This document shows, piece by piece, positions 16,476 through 25,647 of a stretch of 64,000 nucleotides of DNA (the first letter of the stretch is position 1; the number at the start of each line of letters is the position of its first letter). Location: the NCBI GenBank assembly GCA_036265815.1, contig DATAOI010000001.1, positions 1-64,000 of the forward strand. Reading direction: 5' to 3'. Source of the DNA: Gemmatimonadales bacterium (lineage in GTDB: Bacteria > Gemmatimonadota > Gemmatimonadetes > Gemmatimonadales > GWC2-71-9). Under the pieces are notes generated by a model that saw only the letters and a program-made list of their open reading frames with translations, was not told the origin of the DNA and ran no database searches. The position numbers and the translations under genes were made by a program.

Positions 16476-16958
16476 ATGCGATTCGCACGGATGCTCTTGC
16501 CCGTCACGCTCGCCACCGTTTCACTAGTCGGGTGCGGTGGTGGTGACACGCGGAAGAGCACCGAAAGCGCTGCCGCGGACTCTGCCGCAAGGGTGGCGGA
16601 CTCGGTCAAACGGGCGGAGACAAGCGGGAAGGCGCGACTGGGGAACGTCATGATCGGAAAGCGGCTCGGTCCCGAAAACCTGATCGCCGAGCCCACGTTT
16701 CAGTTCGCGCCTCAGGAGACCGTCTATGTTTCCGCGGCCTTGCACGGGACCCCGGGGCAGGCAACACTGGCCGCGCGCTGGATAGCGCAGGGACCAAAAC
16801 TGCTCGACTCCACGGCCCAGTCCGTCACGATTGGGTCGAAGTCCAATGCTCTCTTCCAGTTCGCCCCTCCCAAGGGGTGGAAGCCCGGGACCTACGTCGT
16901 CCTCCTGTACCTCAATGGCGATTCAGCAGACGCCAAGGCCTTCGCGGTCCGCAAGTAG
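16476..16958 (+). CDS. Putative lipoprotein of unknown function
   Basis: 160 residues from ATG 16476, chosen because GGAG (16466-16469) sits 6 nt upstream and the signal peptide then starts correctly (MRFARMLLPVTLATVSLVGC). The lipobox is LVGC. The mature chain starts with a Gly/Ser/Ala-rich linker. The rest is beta-rich (ETVYVSAALHG, ATLAARWIAQG, WKPGTYVVLLYLNG), resembling small Ig-like or accessory periplasmic domains. No family recognised. A strong hairpin follows the stop. Confidence 0.75.
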   Translation: MRFARMLLPVTLATVSLVGCGGGDTRKSTESAAADSAARVADSVKRAETSGKARLGNVMIGKRLGPENLIAEPTFQFAPQETVYVSAALHGTPGQATLAARWIAQGPKLLDSTAQSVTIGSKSNALFQFAPPKGWKPGTYVVLLYLNGDSADAKAFAVRK

Positions 16959-16966
16959 CGGCACAC

Positions 16967-17011
16967 CGGCGGGGAGCGGTTCCCCGGATTGACATTCCGC
17001 TCCCCGCCGGG
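16967..17011 (+). terminator. Strong 14-bp hairpin after the lipoprotein gene
   Basis: CCGGCGGGGAGCGG (16967-16980) and its perfect complement (16998-17011) flank a 17-nt loop. There is no U-run after it, so intrinsic termination is uncertain. The loop holds most of a TTGACA (16990-16995) that, with CACACT at 17013-17018 (17-bp spacing), could be the mmsA promoter, so hairpin and promoter may interfere. Confidence 0.5.
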
Positions 17012-17064
17012 CACACTCCCTCCGGCAGCCGTCGTTTCCGTCCCATTCCGCCCGGGGTGAATCC

Positions 17065-18573
17065 GTGACCTCCATCGATACGCTCGCCGCGCCTGCCCAG
17101 GATCGCGGATCCCCTCGGCCGCACCCCGACGCCGCCCATTGGATCGGTGGCCAGCGGCTGGCGGGTGGACCGAGGTTCCAGGATGTGGTGAATCCATCCA
17201 CCGGTGCCGTGATCAGCCGCGTCCCGCTCGGCGGTGCGCCCGAGGTGGACCTGGCCGTGGCGGCAGCCCGGCAGGCGTTTCCGGGCTGGTCGGCGACGCC
17301 GATCAAGGAACGGGTCCAGGTGTTCTACCGCTACAAGGCCTTGCTCGAGCGGCATCTCGCCGAGCTTGGCGCGCTGGTCAGCGAGGAGCACGGCAAGATC
17401 AAGGTCGAGGCCGAGGCGGAAGTCTTGAAGGCGATCGAGCTCACCGAGTTCGCCTGCGCGCTGCCGCAGATGCCGCTGGGAGAGGTGATGGAGGTGAGCC
17501 GAGGCGTCGAGTGCCGGCTGGAGCGGCACCCGCTCGGCGTCGTGGCCGCCATCAACCCGTTCAATTTTCCCTCAATGGTGCCGCACTGGACCTTTCCCAA
17601 CGCCATCGCGCTCGGCAACGTCTTCATTCTCAAGCCCTCCGAGCAGGTCCCGCTGAGCGCTGGCCGGATCGCCGAGCTGCTGCGTGAGGCCGGCCTGCCC
17701 GACGGGGTGTTCAACGTGGTCCACGGCGCGCGGGAGGCGGTCGAGGCCATCTGCGATCACCCGGGCATCGAGGCGGTCACCTTTGTGGGGTCCACCGCCG
17801 TGGCCAAGGAGGTCTACCGGCGGGGGACCGCGGCGCTCAAACGGGTGCTGGCGCTGGGTGGGGCCAAGAACCACGTGATCGTCATGCCGGACGCCGACCC
17901 TGAAATGGCCGCCGGCGGCGTGCTCGCCGCGATGAGCGGCTGTACCGGCCAGCGCTGCATGGCGGCGTCGGTGATGGTCGCGGTCTCGGAGACCGATCAC
18001 GTCGTCGAGCGGCTGGCGGCGCAGGCCCGCGCCATGGTGGTTGGCCGGGACGTGGGTCCGGTGATCACCCGGCAGGCGAAGGAACGGATCGAGGCGGCCA
18101 TCACCGAGGCGGAGCGGGGCGGGGCCCGGGTGCTGGTCGACGGCCGGAACGCCGTGGTGCCCGGCAAGGAGCAGGGGTTCTACGTCGGCCCGACGGTGAT
18201 CGATCAGGTTCGCCCCGACATGCGGATCGCACAGGAGGAGGTCTTCGGGCCGGTGCTGGCCATCGTGCGGACCCGGGATCTCGACCAGGCGATCGCGCTG
18301 CAGAACGCGTCGCCCTACGGCAACGCCGCCTCGATCTTCACCGAGAGCGGTGGCCTGGCGCGGCAGACCATGGAGCGGGCCAGCGCCGGCATGGTCGGCA
18401 TCAACGTCGGCGTCCCGGTGCCCCGTGAGCCGTTCCCCTTCGGGGGGTGGAACGACTCGAAGTTCGGGGTGGGGGACATTACCGGGCGCGGCTCGATCGA
18501 GTTCTGGACCAAGGCGAAGAAGATCACGACCAAGTGGAATCGGGAAGCGGGGACGAGCTGGATGTCGAAGTGA
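17065..18573 (+). CDS. mmsA: CoA-acylating methylmalonate-semialdehyde dehydrogenase
   Basis: 502 residues, GTG start. It is an aldehyde-dehydrogenase fold with features of the MMSDH subfamily: INPFNFPSMVPHWTFPNAIA, KPSEQVPLSA, FVGSTAVAKEVY, and the catalytic Cys in GCTGQRCMA. It oxidises (methyl)malonate semialdehyde to propionyl-/acetyl-CoA with NAD and CoA, in valine, beta-alanine and beta-aminoisobutyrate breakdown. The next gene is an AGXT2-like aminotransferase that could supply the semialdehyde, so the pair makes a compact pathway. Confidence 0.92.
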   Translation: MTSIDTLAAPAQDRGSPRPHPDAAHWIGGQRLAGGPRFQDVVNPSTGAVISRVPLGGAPEVDLAVAAARQAFPGWSATPIKERVQVFYRYKALLERHLAELGALVSEEHGKIKVEAEAEVLKAIELTEFACALPQMPLGEVMEVSRGVECRLERHPLGVVAAINPFNFPSMVPHWTFPNAIALGNVFILKPSEQVPLSAGRIAELLREAGLPDGVFNVVHGAREAVEAICDHPGIEAVTFVGSTAVAKEVYRRGTAALKRVLALGGAKNHVIVMPDADPEMAAGGVLAAMSGCTGQRCMAASVMVAVSETDHVVERLAAQARAMVVGRDVGPVITRQAKERIEAAITEAERGGARVLVDGRNAVVPGKEQGFYVGPTVIDQVRPDMRIAQEEVFGPVLAIVRTRDLDQAIALQNASPYGNAASIFTESGGLARQTMERASAGMVGINVGVPVPREPFPFGGWNDSKFGVGDITGRGSIEFWTKAKKITTKWNREAGTSWMSK

Positions 18574-18661
18574 AGGTGGCTCGAGCCGACGGCTCCGCTC
18601 GGAGCTGCCTGAGCTTCACGCTGACCGCAGGACTATCGACGTCTTCAAGAAGGAGCGATCC

Positions 18662-20023
18662 GTGACGACGACCGCGCCTGCCCGGCCCACCATGCCGCCG
18701 AGCGACCATCGACCCCGTCCCTACACCGGCCCCTCCAAGCAGGAGGTGCTGGCGATGCGCAGGCAGTACTGCCATCCCAGCACGTTCCTGTACTACCGCG
18801 ATCCGCTGATGCTGGTCGAGGGGTACATGCAGTACCTCTACGACGAGTCCGGCCGCCGGTACCTCGACATGTTCGCAGGCATCGTCACCGTCTCCTGCGG
18901 TCACTCCCATCCCCGGTTCGTGGAGCGGGTGAAGGCGCAGATCGACGCCATCCAGCACACCACCACGATCTACCTGCACCCCGGCTTCCCCCTGCTGGCC
19001 AAGCGGCTCGCCGGGAAGATGCCGGCCGGGCTCGACGTCACCTACTTCGTCAACAGCGGGAGCGAGGCCAATGACCTGGCCGTGCTCATGGCACGCGCCT
19101 TCACCGGGCACACCGATGTCGTCGCCGTGCGGAATGGGTACCACGGCGGCTCGCCGTCGACCATGGCGCTCACCTCGCACCACACCTGGAAGTTCCCCCA
19201 GCAGCTCAATCTCGGCATCCATCACGCGGTGAATCCTGACCCGTACCGGAGCCCCTTCGGCGGGACGCCGGAGGAGATCGCCCGGAAGAGTGCCGAGGAC
19301 ATCCGGGAGTTGATCCGCTACTCCACCCCGGGCAAAATCGCCGCCTTCATCGCCGAGCCGATGCAGGGGGTCGGAGGGGTGACGTACGGCGCGGCGAACT
19401 ATCTGCGAGAAGCCTACGCCGTCGCCCGGGAGCACGGTGGGCTCTGCATCGCCGACGAAGTGCAGACCGGATTCGGTCGCACCGGCGAGCACTACTGGGG
19501 CTTCCAGCGCTCCGGCGTGGTGCCCGACATCGTCACCATGGCCAAAGGGATTGGTAACGGTTGGCCGCTCGCCGCCGTGACCACCCGGCGGGAGATCGCC
19601 GAGGCACTGAGCCAGCGGATCCATTTCAACACCTTCGGCGGGAACCCGGTCTCGATGGCCGCGGGACTCGCCGTGCTCGACATCATCGAGGAAGACGGCC
19701 TGCAGGAGAACGCGCGCATCGTGGGCGGCCGGCTCAAGGCCGGACTCGAGGAGCTGCGGACCCGCCACCGCCTCATCGGAGACGTCCGCGGCATGGGGCT
19801 CATGCTGGGCGTCGAGCTGGTGAAGGATCGCGAGACCAAGGAGCCGGCCACCCAGGAGACGCTCGCTGTCTGGGAGGCGCTGCGGGAGATGGGCGTACTG
19901 ATGGGGAAGGGCGGGCTCTTCGGGAACACCCTCCGCATCAAGCCGCCGATGTGCGTCACGGCAGCCGATGTGGATTTCACCCTCGAGGTGCTGGACGCCG
20001 CGCTGGGCCGGGCGGAGCGCTAG
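18662..20023 (+). CDS. Class III aminotransferase, AGXT2-like
   Basis: 453 residues. GTG 18662 is chosen because AAGGAG (18650-18655) lies 6 nt upstream; the frame stays open much further up, but without homology. Fold-type I PLP motifs are VNSGSEANDLA, CIADEVQTGFGRTGEHYWGF and the Schiff-base Lys in TMAKGIGNGWPLAAV. The opening (FLYYRDPLMLVEG..., YLDMFAGIVTVSCGHSHP) closely resembles mammalian AGXT2, which uses beta-aminoisobutyrate and beta-alanine as amino donors. Directly downstream of mmsA, which would use the products. Exact donor and acceptor are inferred. Confidence 0.85.
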   Translation: MTTTAPARPTMPPSDHRPRPYTGPSKQEVLAMRRQYCHPSTFLYYRDPLMLVEGYMQYLYDESGRRYLDMFAGIVTVSCGHSHPRFVERVKAQIDAIQHTTTIYLHPGFPLLAKRLAGKMPAGLDVTYFVNSGSEANDLAVLMARAFTGHTDVVAVRNGYHGGSPSTMALTSHHTWKFPQQLNLGIHHAVNPDPYRSPFGGTPEEIARKSAEDIRELIRYSTPGKIAAFIAEPMQGVGGVTYGAANYLREAYAVAREHGGLCIADEVQTGFGRTGEHYWGFQRSGVVPDIVTMAKGIGNGWPLAAVTTRREIAEALSQRIHFNTFGGNPVSMAAGLAVLDIIEEDGLQENARIVGGRLKAGLEELRTRHRLIGDVRGMGLMLGVELVKDRETKEPATQETLAVWEALREMGVLMGKGGLFGNTLRIKPPMCVTAADVDFTLEVLDAALGRAER

Positions 20024-20029
20024 CCGCGC

Positions 20030-21406
20030 TCAGCTGGAGAATCCCAGCCCCATCCGGTCGAGCAGCAGCAGCAGCAGGCTCGGGCGCTCGCCCTGGTCCA
20101 CCCGGCGGAGCGCCCGTGTCACGCCGGCCACCGACCAGGTGCGAAGCGGCTCGGGCGGATAAGGAAACGGCTTCCGCCGAACCAGCGCCAGATCGAGCAG
20201 CCCGCTCGGCCGGTCGAGCGCCAGATGGGCGAGGATGCGCCCAGCCAGCCGGGTAGTGCCGAGGCCGTGCCCGGTGTAGCCCAGTCCATAGAGCACCCGT
20301 CCCTCGAGCGCCCGCCCGAAAAAGGGCGTGAGCCGCGTCGTGGAGCAGATCGCGCCGCCCCAGGCGTAGGGGAACTCCAGCCGCTCGAGCGCGGGGAAGT
20401 GCCGCGCGAAGCTCTGCCGCAACGCCGCGTAGTGTGCCGGGGAATGATCGCAGGACGGATCCACCCGGTTCCCCCCGTAGTACGCCGCCTCGCTGGTGCC
20501 CCACAGGATGCGGTCGTCCGCGGTCAGCCGATAGTAGTTGAAGAAGGCCCGCCCGTCGGTGACGCCTTGGCGCCGGCGCCAGCCGATCGTCGCCCGCTGG
20601 GTGGGGGAGAGCGGCTCGCTCACCAGCACGTAATCGTAGAGCGGAATGAATCGCCGCGTGACCTCTGGCAGGAGATGATGGGTATAGGCGCTGGTGGCGA
20701 GGATGACCCTTCGCGCATCGAGGCTCCCGCGCTCGACCTGAATCCTGACTCCGGCACCCCGCCGCTCCAGGCCGGTCACCCGGCTCTGCTCGTGGATCCG
20801 CACTCCCCGCCGCTCCGCCGCGTCGCAGAGACCATCCACCAGCTTCACTGGATCGAGGATGCCGCCGCCGCTCACGCCGACCCCACCCAGATAGAGCGGT
20901 GAATCCAGCTCGGCCCGCACCGCCTGCCGATCGAGATAGTGGAACGAATCGAGCCCTAGGCTCGCGGCGATCTCGATTGTTCGGCGCGCGTCTTCCAGCT
21001 GACCATCGGTGAGCGCCACCAGCAGACGGCCGGTGGGCTCGTAGTCGCAACGGATCCCTTCCCCCTCCAGGAACCCCACCAGCTCCGCCACGTTGCTCTC
21101 GCCCAGGCGGGCGAGCCGACGCGCCTCTGCCTGGCCGAAGTGGGTGATCGCGAGGCCGTGACTGTGGTCGACCGTCTCGGACAGCATCCCCGCGTTGCGC
21201 CCGCTCGCGCCGTGCGCCGCCAGTCCCTGCTCCAGCACCGTCACGTCCAGCGCGGGTGCAAGCTCCTTGAGGAAGAGCGCGGTCCAGAGCCCGGTGAGCC
21301 CCGCCCCGACGATGGCGATCTCGGTCTGGGCGGGGCCTTCCAGCGGGTGGGCAGCGCGGGGTGCACGGCGCGCCAGCCAGTAACAGGCCTGCTCGATGGG
21401 AGGCAC
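20030..21406 (-). CDS. FAD-dependent amine oxidoreductase (PuuB/DAO-like)
   Basis: 458 residues, GTG start. An FAD-binding GAGLTGLWTA motif lies near residue 33 and GRNAGM near 68. The C-terminal part has YGLGYTGHGLGTTRLAG, typical of the DAO family that includes gamma-glutamylputrescine oxidase, sarcosine oxidase and glycine oxidase. It is the last gene of the potA-potD-potB-potC operon (16 nt after potC), so oxidation of an imported amine is likely. I see no puuA-type ligase here, so the true substrate is open. It converges with the aminotransferase, with stops 6 nt apart. Confidence 0.82.
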   Translation of the reverse strand: MPPIEQACYWLARRAPRAAHPLEGPAQTEIAIVGAGLTGLWTALFLKELAPALDVTVLEQGLAAHGASGRNAGMLSETVDHSHGLAITHFGQAEARRLARLGESNVAELVGFLEGEGIRCDYEPTGRLLVALTDGQLEDARRTIEIAASLGLDSFHYLDRQAVRAELDSPLYLGGVGVSGGGILDPVKLVDGLCDAAERRGVRIHEQSRVTGLERRGAGVRIQVERGSLDARRVILATSAYTHHLLPEVTRRFIPLYDYVLVSEPLSPTQRATIGWRRRQGVTDGRAFFNYYRLTADDRILWGTSEAAYYGGNRVDPSCDHSPAHYAALRQSFARHFPALERLEFPYAWGGAICSTTRLTPFFGRALEGRVLYGLGYTGHGLGTTRLAGRILAHLALDRPSGLLDLALVRRKPFPYPPEPLRTWSVAGVTRALRRVDQGERPSLLLLLLDRMGLGFSS

Positions 21407-21422
21407 GGCTGGGTGAAACGGC

Positions 21423-22235
21423 TCAGGCGAGCGGGATCGGAGAGCTGGTGCTCTCCCGCACCGTCCGATGTTGCCACAGCACGGTGGCCCCGAGCGCGAC
21501 CAGGCTCACGAAGAGGATCGCGGTGGCGAGCACGTTGATCTGGGGAGGAAAGGCGGCCCGGCGCGCGCCGTACACGTACAACGGGTAGGTGACGCGGCTG
21601 CCGGCATTGAACAGGGTGATGATAAAGTCGTCCAGCGAGAGCGCGAACGCGAGCATGGCGGCCGCCGCCACGCCCGGAGCGATGATCGGCAGCGTCACCT
21701 TCCAGAACACCCGGAATGGGGGCGCGCCAAGGTCCATCGCCGCCTCCTCCAGGGTCCAGTCGAAGCCCCGGATCCGGGCCCGCACGCAGAGCGCCACGTA
21801 GCTCACCGAGAACATGATGTGCGCGATCACGATGGTGGTGAACCCGGTGGGGGCGTTCACGTTGAGGAACAGGGTGAGCAGCGACGAGCCGAGCACTACC
21901 TCGGGCGTGGTGAGCGGCAGCACCAGCAGCAGGCCCACGGCGCCGCTGCCGCGGAACCTGTAGCGCACCAGGGCCAGCGCGATGAGGGTGCCGAACAGAG
22001 TGGCCACCGCTGTCGAGAGCGCCGCCACCCGGAGGCTCAGCTTCAAGGCCTCGACCAGGGCCTGGTACTGGAACGGGTCCCGCCAGGCGTCCAGCGAGAA
22101 CGACTTCCAGACGAAGTTGAATTTGCCGGCCGGCTTGTTGAAGCTGTAGAGCACGATCACGAAGATCGGCAGGAAGAGATAGAGCAGTACCAGCGCGGCG
22201 TACCCATCGAGCAGCCACCGGGTCATCCGCCTCAT
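21423..22235 (-). CDS. potC: Polyamine-type ABC transporter permease (PotC-like)
   Basis: 270 residues with six predicted membrane helices and the permease EAA loop EEAAMDLGAPPFRVFWKVTLP, which docks on the ATPase. The start FLPIFVIVLYSFNKP and LDAWRDPFQYQAL match PotC/PotI of spermidine/putrescine importers. The start overlaps the potB stop by four bases. The operon's other members give the substrate class; whether it is putrescine, spermidine or another amine cannot be told. Confidence 0.88.
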   Translation of the reverse strand: MRRMTRWLLDGYAALVLLYLFLPIFVIVLYSFNKPAGKFNFVWKSFSLDAWRDPFQYQALVEALKLSLRVAALSTAVATLFGTLIALALVRYRFRGSGAVGLLLVLPLTTPEVVLGSSLLTLFLNVNAPTGFTTIVIAHIMFSVSYVALCVRARIRGFDWTLEEAAMDLGAPPFRVFWKVTLPIIAPGVAAAAMLAFALSLDDFIITLFNAGSRVTYPLYVYGARRAAFPPQINVLATAILFVSLVALGATVLWQHRTVRESTSSPIPLA

Positions 22236-23077
22236 GCCAGCTCCTCGGTGCCGAGCACCCGGGCGTATGCCAACACGCCGAGGGTGATGATCAGCATGAG
22301 CACGAACGAGAGCGCGGCGGCCAGCGGATAGTCCCGGACGGCCAGAAACTGGTTCTGGATGATGGTGCCGATCATCTGTTGGTTGGGGCTGCCGAGCAGT
22401 TGGGCGTTGATGAAGTCACCCGCGGCCGGAATGAAGGTGAGCAGGCTGCCCGCGAAGACGCCGGGGAGCGAGAGCGGCAGCACCACCTTCCGGAACGCCC
22501 CTATCGGTGTGGAGTACAGGTCCTCGGCCGCCTCCACCAGCCGCCGATCGATCTTCTCCAGGCTGACGTAGATCGGCAGGATCATGAACGGGAGGAAGTT
22601 GTACGTGAGTCCGCCGACCACCGCCAACGTTGTGTCCAGCAGCCGGCCGCCCTCCGCCAGCAGATGCATCCGGCGGAGCAGCCAGGCGGCCGGTCCCTCG
22701 TCGTTCAGGATGGTCTTCCAGGCGAAGGTGCGGACCAGAAAGGTGGTGAAGAACGGCAGCACCACCAGACCCAGCAGCAGGTTCTTGAAGCGGCCCGCCC
22801 GGAACGCGATCACGTAGGCCAGCGGATAGCCGAGCGCGAGCGCCAGGAGCGTGGCGATCAGGGCGTAGCGAAAGGAACGGAAGAAGTGCACCCCATAGTT
22901 GTTGAGCGCCCGGTAGTAGCCGTCCCACCAGGGTGCGTCGACGACGTGCACTGAGGTCTGCGCCAGGGTGACGATCGGCACCACGAAGAAGACGAGCAGC
23001 CACAGGATGCCCGGCGCGATGAGCAGGTAGGGGGCCAGGCGACTCCGCCTCGACCCCCCTGCCGCGGTGCCCGCCAT
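22232..23077 (-). CDS. potB: Polyamine-type ABC transporter permease (PotB-like)
   Basis: 281 residues, six predicted helices. APYLLIAPGILWLLVFFVVP is the PotB-type first helix, and RRLVEAAEDLYSTPIGAFRK is the EAA loop. It pairs with PotC as the channel of the importer. It starts six bases after potD and overlaps potC. Confidence 0.88.
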   Translation of the reverse strand: MAGTAAGGSRRSRLAPYLLIAPGILWLLVFFVVPIVTLAQTSVHVVDAPWWDGYYRALNNYGVHFFRSFRYALIATLLALALGYPLAYVIAFRAGRFKNLLLGLVVLPFFTTFLVRTFAWKTILNDEGPAAWLLRRMHLLAEGGRLLDTTLAVVGGLTYNFLPFMILPIYVSLEKIDRRLVEAAEDLYSTPIGAFRKVVLPLSLPGVFAGSLLTFIPAAGDFINAQLLGSPNQQMIGTIIQNQFLAVRDYPLAAALSFVLMLIITLGVLAYARVLGTEELA

Positions 23078-23083
23078 GTGTCG

Positions 23084-24286
23084 TCAGGCTCCGATGGCGT
23101 CCTGGAAGATACGGTTGAACTCGGTCTCTTCCTTCTCGTCCAGCGCCTTGAAGACGTGGAGCCGGGCGCGGAGATCATCGGGCGGATTCACCAGCGGGCT
23201 CTTGGCCAGGTCGGGCGCGACCTTGGCCAGCGCCTCGCCGGTGCCCTTCACGTCGGAAAGGTACGGCGCCGCGGCGACGATCTGGGCCGAGTGGACCGGA
23301 TCGTACACGTAGTTGATCCAGGCCATCGCCAGGTCCTGCCGGTCCGACGTCTTGGGAATCATCATGTTGTCCGAATAGAGCATGGCCCCTTCCTTCGGCG
23401 CGAGCCACACTAGATCCGGGTTGTCGGCGTGCAGTCCCTGAATGTCTCCCGACCAGGCGATCGCCACCGCGATGTTCCCCGCCGCCAGGTCCTCGGCGTA
23501 GTCGTTGCCGGTGAACTTGCGAATCTGACCACCCAGTCGTGCCTTCTTGATCTTGGCGGCGGCGGCCCGCGCATCGGCGACCGTGGCCTTGGTCGGGTCC
23601 TTCCCCATTCCCAGCATCACCAGACCGATCGTGTCCCGCATCTCGGTCAGCATGGTGACCTGCCCCTTGAACTTGGGATCGAAAATGTCGTTGATGCTGG
23701 TGAGCTCCCGGCCGGTCTTCTTGGGGTTGTAGCCCACGCCGGTCATCCCCGAAAGCCACGGCACGCTGTACTTCCGGCCCGGGTCGAAGCTGACGTCCTT
23801 CACGTTGTCGACCACGTTGGCCTTGTTGGGGAACTTGCTGTCGTCCAGCGGCGCGACATAGCCCAGCCGGATCAATCGGCCGGCCATCCAGTCGGTCAGG
23901 ACGATGATGTCGCGGTCGACGCTCTGGTTCCGCTTGAGCGGCTCGTCGATCTTGGCGAAGAACTCGTCGTTGTCGTTGATGTCCTCGGTGTACTCCACCT
24001 TGCTGCCGGTGGCCTTCTCGAATTCCGGCACGGTCTGCTTGTCGATGTACAGCGGCCAGTTCGAGATCCGGAGCGTCTTGCCGCCGCCGGTTCCTCCAGC
24101 GGCGGCGGGAGCCCCGGCAGCTGGGGCGCCTTCCTTGCCGCCGCCGCAAGCCGCGAGGAAGCTGCTGCCCAGCGCCAGCCCGCCGGCGCCAAGCGCTGTC
24201 CGTGCCAGGAAGCCTCGGCGGGTGACTGCCTGGCGGAGAAACTCGTGGAGCTGGTCATCACGCGGATCCGAATCTCGACGGCTCAT
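23084..24286 (-). CDS. potD: Polyamine-binding periplasmic lipoprotein (PotD-like), Tat signal
   Basis: 400 residues, ATG 24286 with an AGGAG upstream. The N-terminus carries a twin-arginine-like motif (TRRGFLART) followed by a hydrophobic stretch and a lipobox-like LAAC, so it may be exported folded and lipid-anchored. The mature chain has the PotD pattern: LRISNWPLYIDKQTVPEFEK, EYTEDINDNDEFFAKI, PWLSGMTGVGYNP. It would bind the polyamine and hand it to PotBC. It sits between potA and potB, an unusual order compared with potABCD. Confidence 0.9.
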   Translation of the reverse strand: MSRRDSDPRDDQLHEFLRQAVTRRGFLARTALGAGGLALGSSFLAACGGGKEGAPAAGAPAAAGGTGGGKTLRISNWPLYIDKQTVPEFEKATGSKVEYTEDINDNDEFFAKIDEPLKRNQSVDRDIIVLTDWMAGRLIRLGYVAPLDDSKFPNKANVVDNVKDVSFDPGRKYSVPWLSGMTGVGYNPKKTGRELTSINDIFDPKFKGQVTMLTEMRDTIGLVMLGMGKDPTKATVADARAAAAKIKKARLGGQIRKFTGNDYAEDLAAGNIAVAIAWSGDIQGLHADNPDLVWLAPKEGAMLYSDNMMIPKTSDRQDLAMAWINYVYDPVHSAQIVAAAPYLSDVKGTGEALAKVAPDLAKSPLVNPPDDLRARLHVFKALDEKEETEFNRIFQDAIGA

Positions 24287-24296
24287 GGCTGCGCTC

Positions 24297-25535
24297 CTAA
24301 GCGTGGGGGGGACCGAGGTGGGGCATCGGCATAACGGCCCGTTCGACGGTGGTTCGCAGATCGGACTCGACCGGCACCTGGTAACCGGCCGGCGGCAGCA
24401 CCCGGGCGGCGTCCAGGTCCCAACTGGCCCACAGAGTCAGGCCAGGGTGGAGAGTGGGGAGCGACTGCTCGGGACCGATGTGTGCCACTACGTCAGTCCC
24501 GTCGGCGGTGCGCAGGGTACAGCGGACCACCGGACCCTGGAAGATGGCGTGCTGCAGGGTGAGTGGGACGGCGGCGCCGGCGGCGGGCGCCGCCTCTGAG
24601 AGGCGGAGCCGCTCCGGCCGGACCATGACCGTGGCGGATGAGCCGGCCGGCAGGGCCCACTCTCCGGTCGCCACCGGCACGGCGCGATCGCCGGCCACGC
24701 TCACCACGGCCTGGCGGCCGTTCGTCTGCAGCACCGTGGCCGGGAGCAGATTGGCGACCCCGATGAAGTTGGCCACGAACACCGAGGTGGGCGAGTGGTA
24801 GATGGCCTCCGGCGTGCCGATCTGCTCGACCCGGCCCTCGTTCATGACGGCGATCCGGTCGGACATCGTCAGCGCCTCCTCCTGGTCGTGGGTCACGTAG
24901 ATGAACGTGATCCCCACCTCGCGCTGGATCCGCTTGAGCTCGATCTGCATCGCCTGGCGCAGCTTGAGGTCGAGTGCGCCAAGCGGCTCGTCCAGCAGGA
25001 GCGCGCTGGGATAGTTCGCCAGCGCCCGTGCCAGCGCCACCCGCTGTTGCTGGCCGCCGGAGAGCTGGGCCGGCTTCCGGGACGAGAATTGGGTCAGCCG
25101 TACTACCTCGAGCAGCTCCCCGACCCGCCGGCGGGTCTCCTCGTCGGTCAGCTTCAGACTGCGGGGTCCGAACGCGACATTGTCCGCGACGCTCATGTGG
25201 GGAAACAGCGCGTAGTGCTGGAAGACGGTGTTGACGTTCCGCCGGTACGGGGGCACCCGGGAGACATCCTTCCCCTCCAACAGGATCCGTCCGGCGGAGG
25301 GCTGCTCGAATCCGGCAATCATCCGGAGCGTCGTCGTCTTGCCGCAGCCGGACGGGCCCAGCAGCGAGAAGAACTCTCCCCGGCCGATGGCGAAATGGGC
25401 CTCCTCTACGGCGACGTAGCTTCCGAAGCGCTTGACCACGTGCTCCAGCGTGATGACCGGATCTGGAGTGGCCGCGCCGGAACCGCTCCGCGACGGTCGG
25501 AGGCTGGCGTCATCGAGTCTCTGCGGTATGGTCAT
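24297..25535 (-). CDS. potA: ABC transporter ATPase (PotA-like)
   Basis: 412 residues. It contains Walker A GPSGCGKT, signature [15 protein letters not shown], Walker [13 protein letters not shown] and the switch His in [16 protein letters not shown]-terminal TOBE regulatory domain follows from about 290 ([13 protein letters not shown]). It powers the importer and is the first gene of the operon. Its promoter region overlaps the divergent aminotransferase promoter. Confidence 0.92.
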   Translation of the reverse strand: MTIPQRLDDASLRPSRSGSGAATPDPVITLEHVVKRFGSYVAVEEAHFAIGRGEFFSLLGPSGCGKTTTLRMIAGFEQPSAGRILLEGKDVSRVPPYRRNVNTVFQHYALFPHMSVADNVAFGPRSLKLTDEETRRRVGELLEVVRLTQFSSRKPAQLSGGQQQRVALARALANYPSALLLDEPLGALDLKLRQAMQIELKRIQREVGITFIYVTHDQEEALTMSDRIAVMNEGRVEQIGTPEAIYHSPTSVFVANFIGVANLLPATVLQTNGRQAVVSVAGDRAVPVATGEWALPAGSSATVMVRPERLRLSEAAPAAGAAVPLTLQHAIFQGPVVRCTLRTADGTDVVAHIGPEQSLPTLHPGLTLWASWDLDAARVLPPAGYQVPVESDLRTTVERAVMPMPHLGPPHA

Positions 25536-25561
25536 GCCCTGATCTTGGCGGATGGAAGCTC

Positions 25562-25612
25562 AATCTGCACCGAGCCCGGGGAGTTGACAACTGCCATAGG
25601 CAGGCTCATGGT
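25562..25612. promoter_or_regulatory. Divergent promoters with overlapping -35 boxes (potA / aminotransferase)
   Basis: Plus: TTGACA (25584-25589), 17 bp, CATGGT (25607-25612). Minus: TTGTCA (complement of 25585-25590), 17 bp, CAGATT (complement of 25562-25567). The two -35 hexamers share five base pairs, so polymerase binding must be mutually exclusive or jointly regulated. Distances to starts: about 35 nt (plus) and 26 nt (minus). Confidence 0.5.
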
Positions 25613-25647
25613 TGGCTCAACCTTCACCGGCACACAGGACGTGACCC

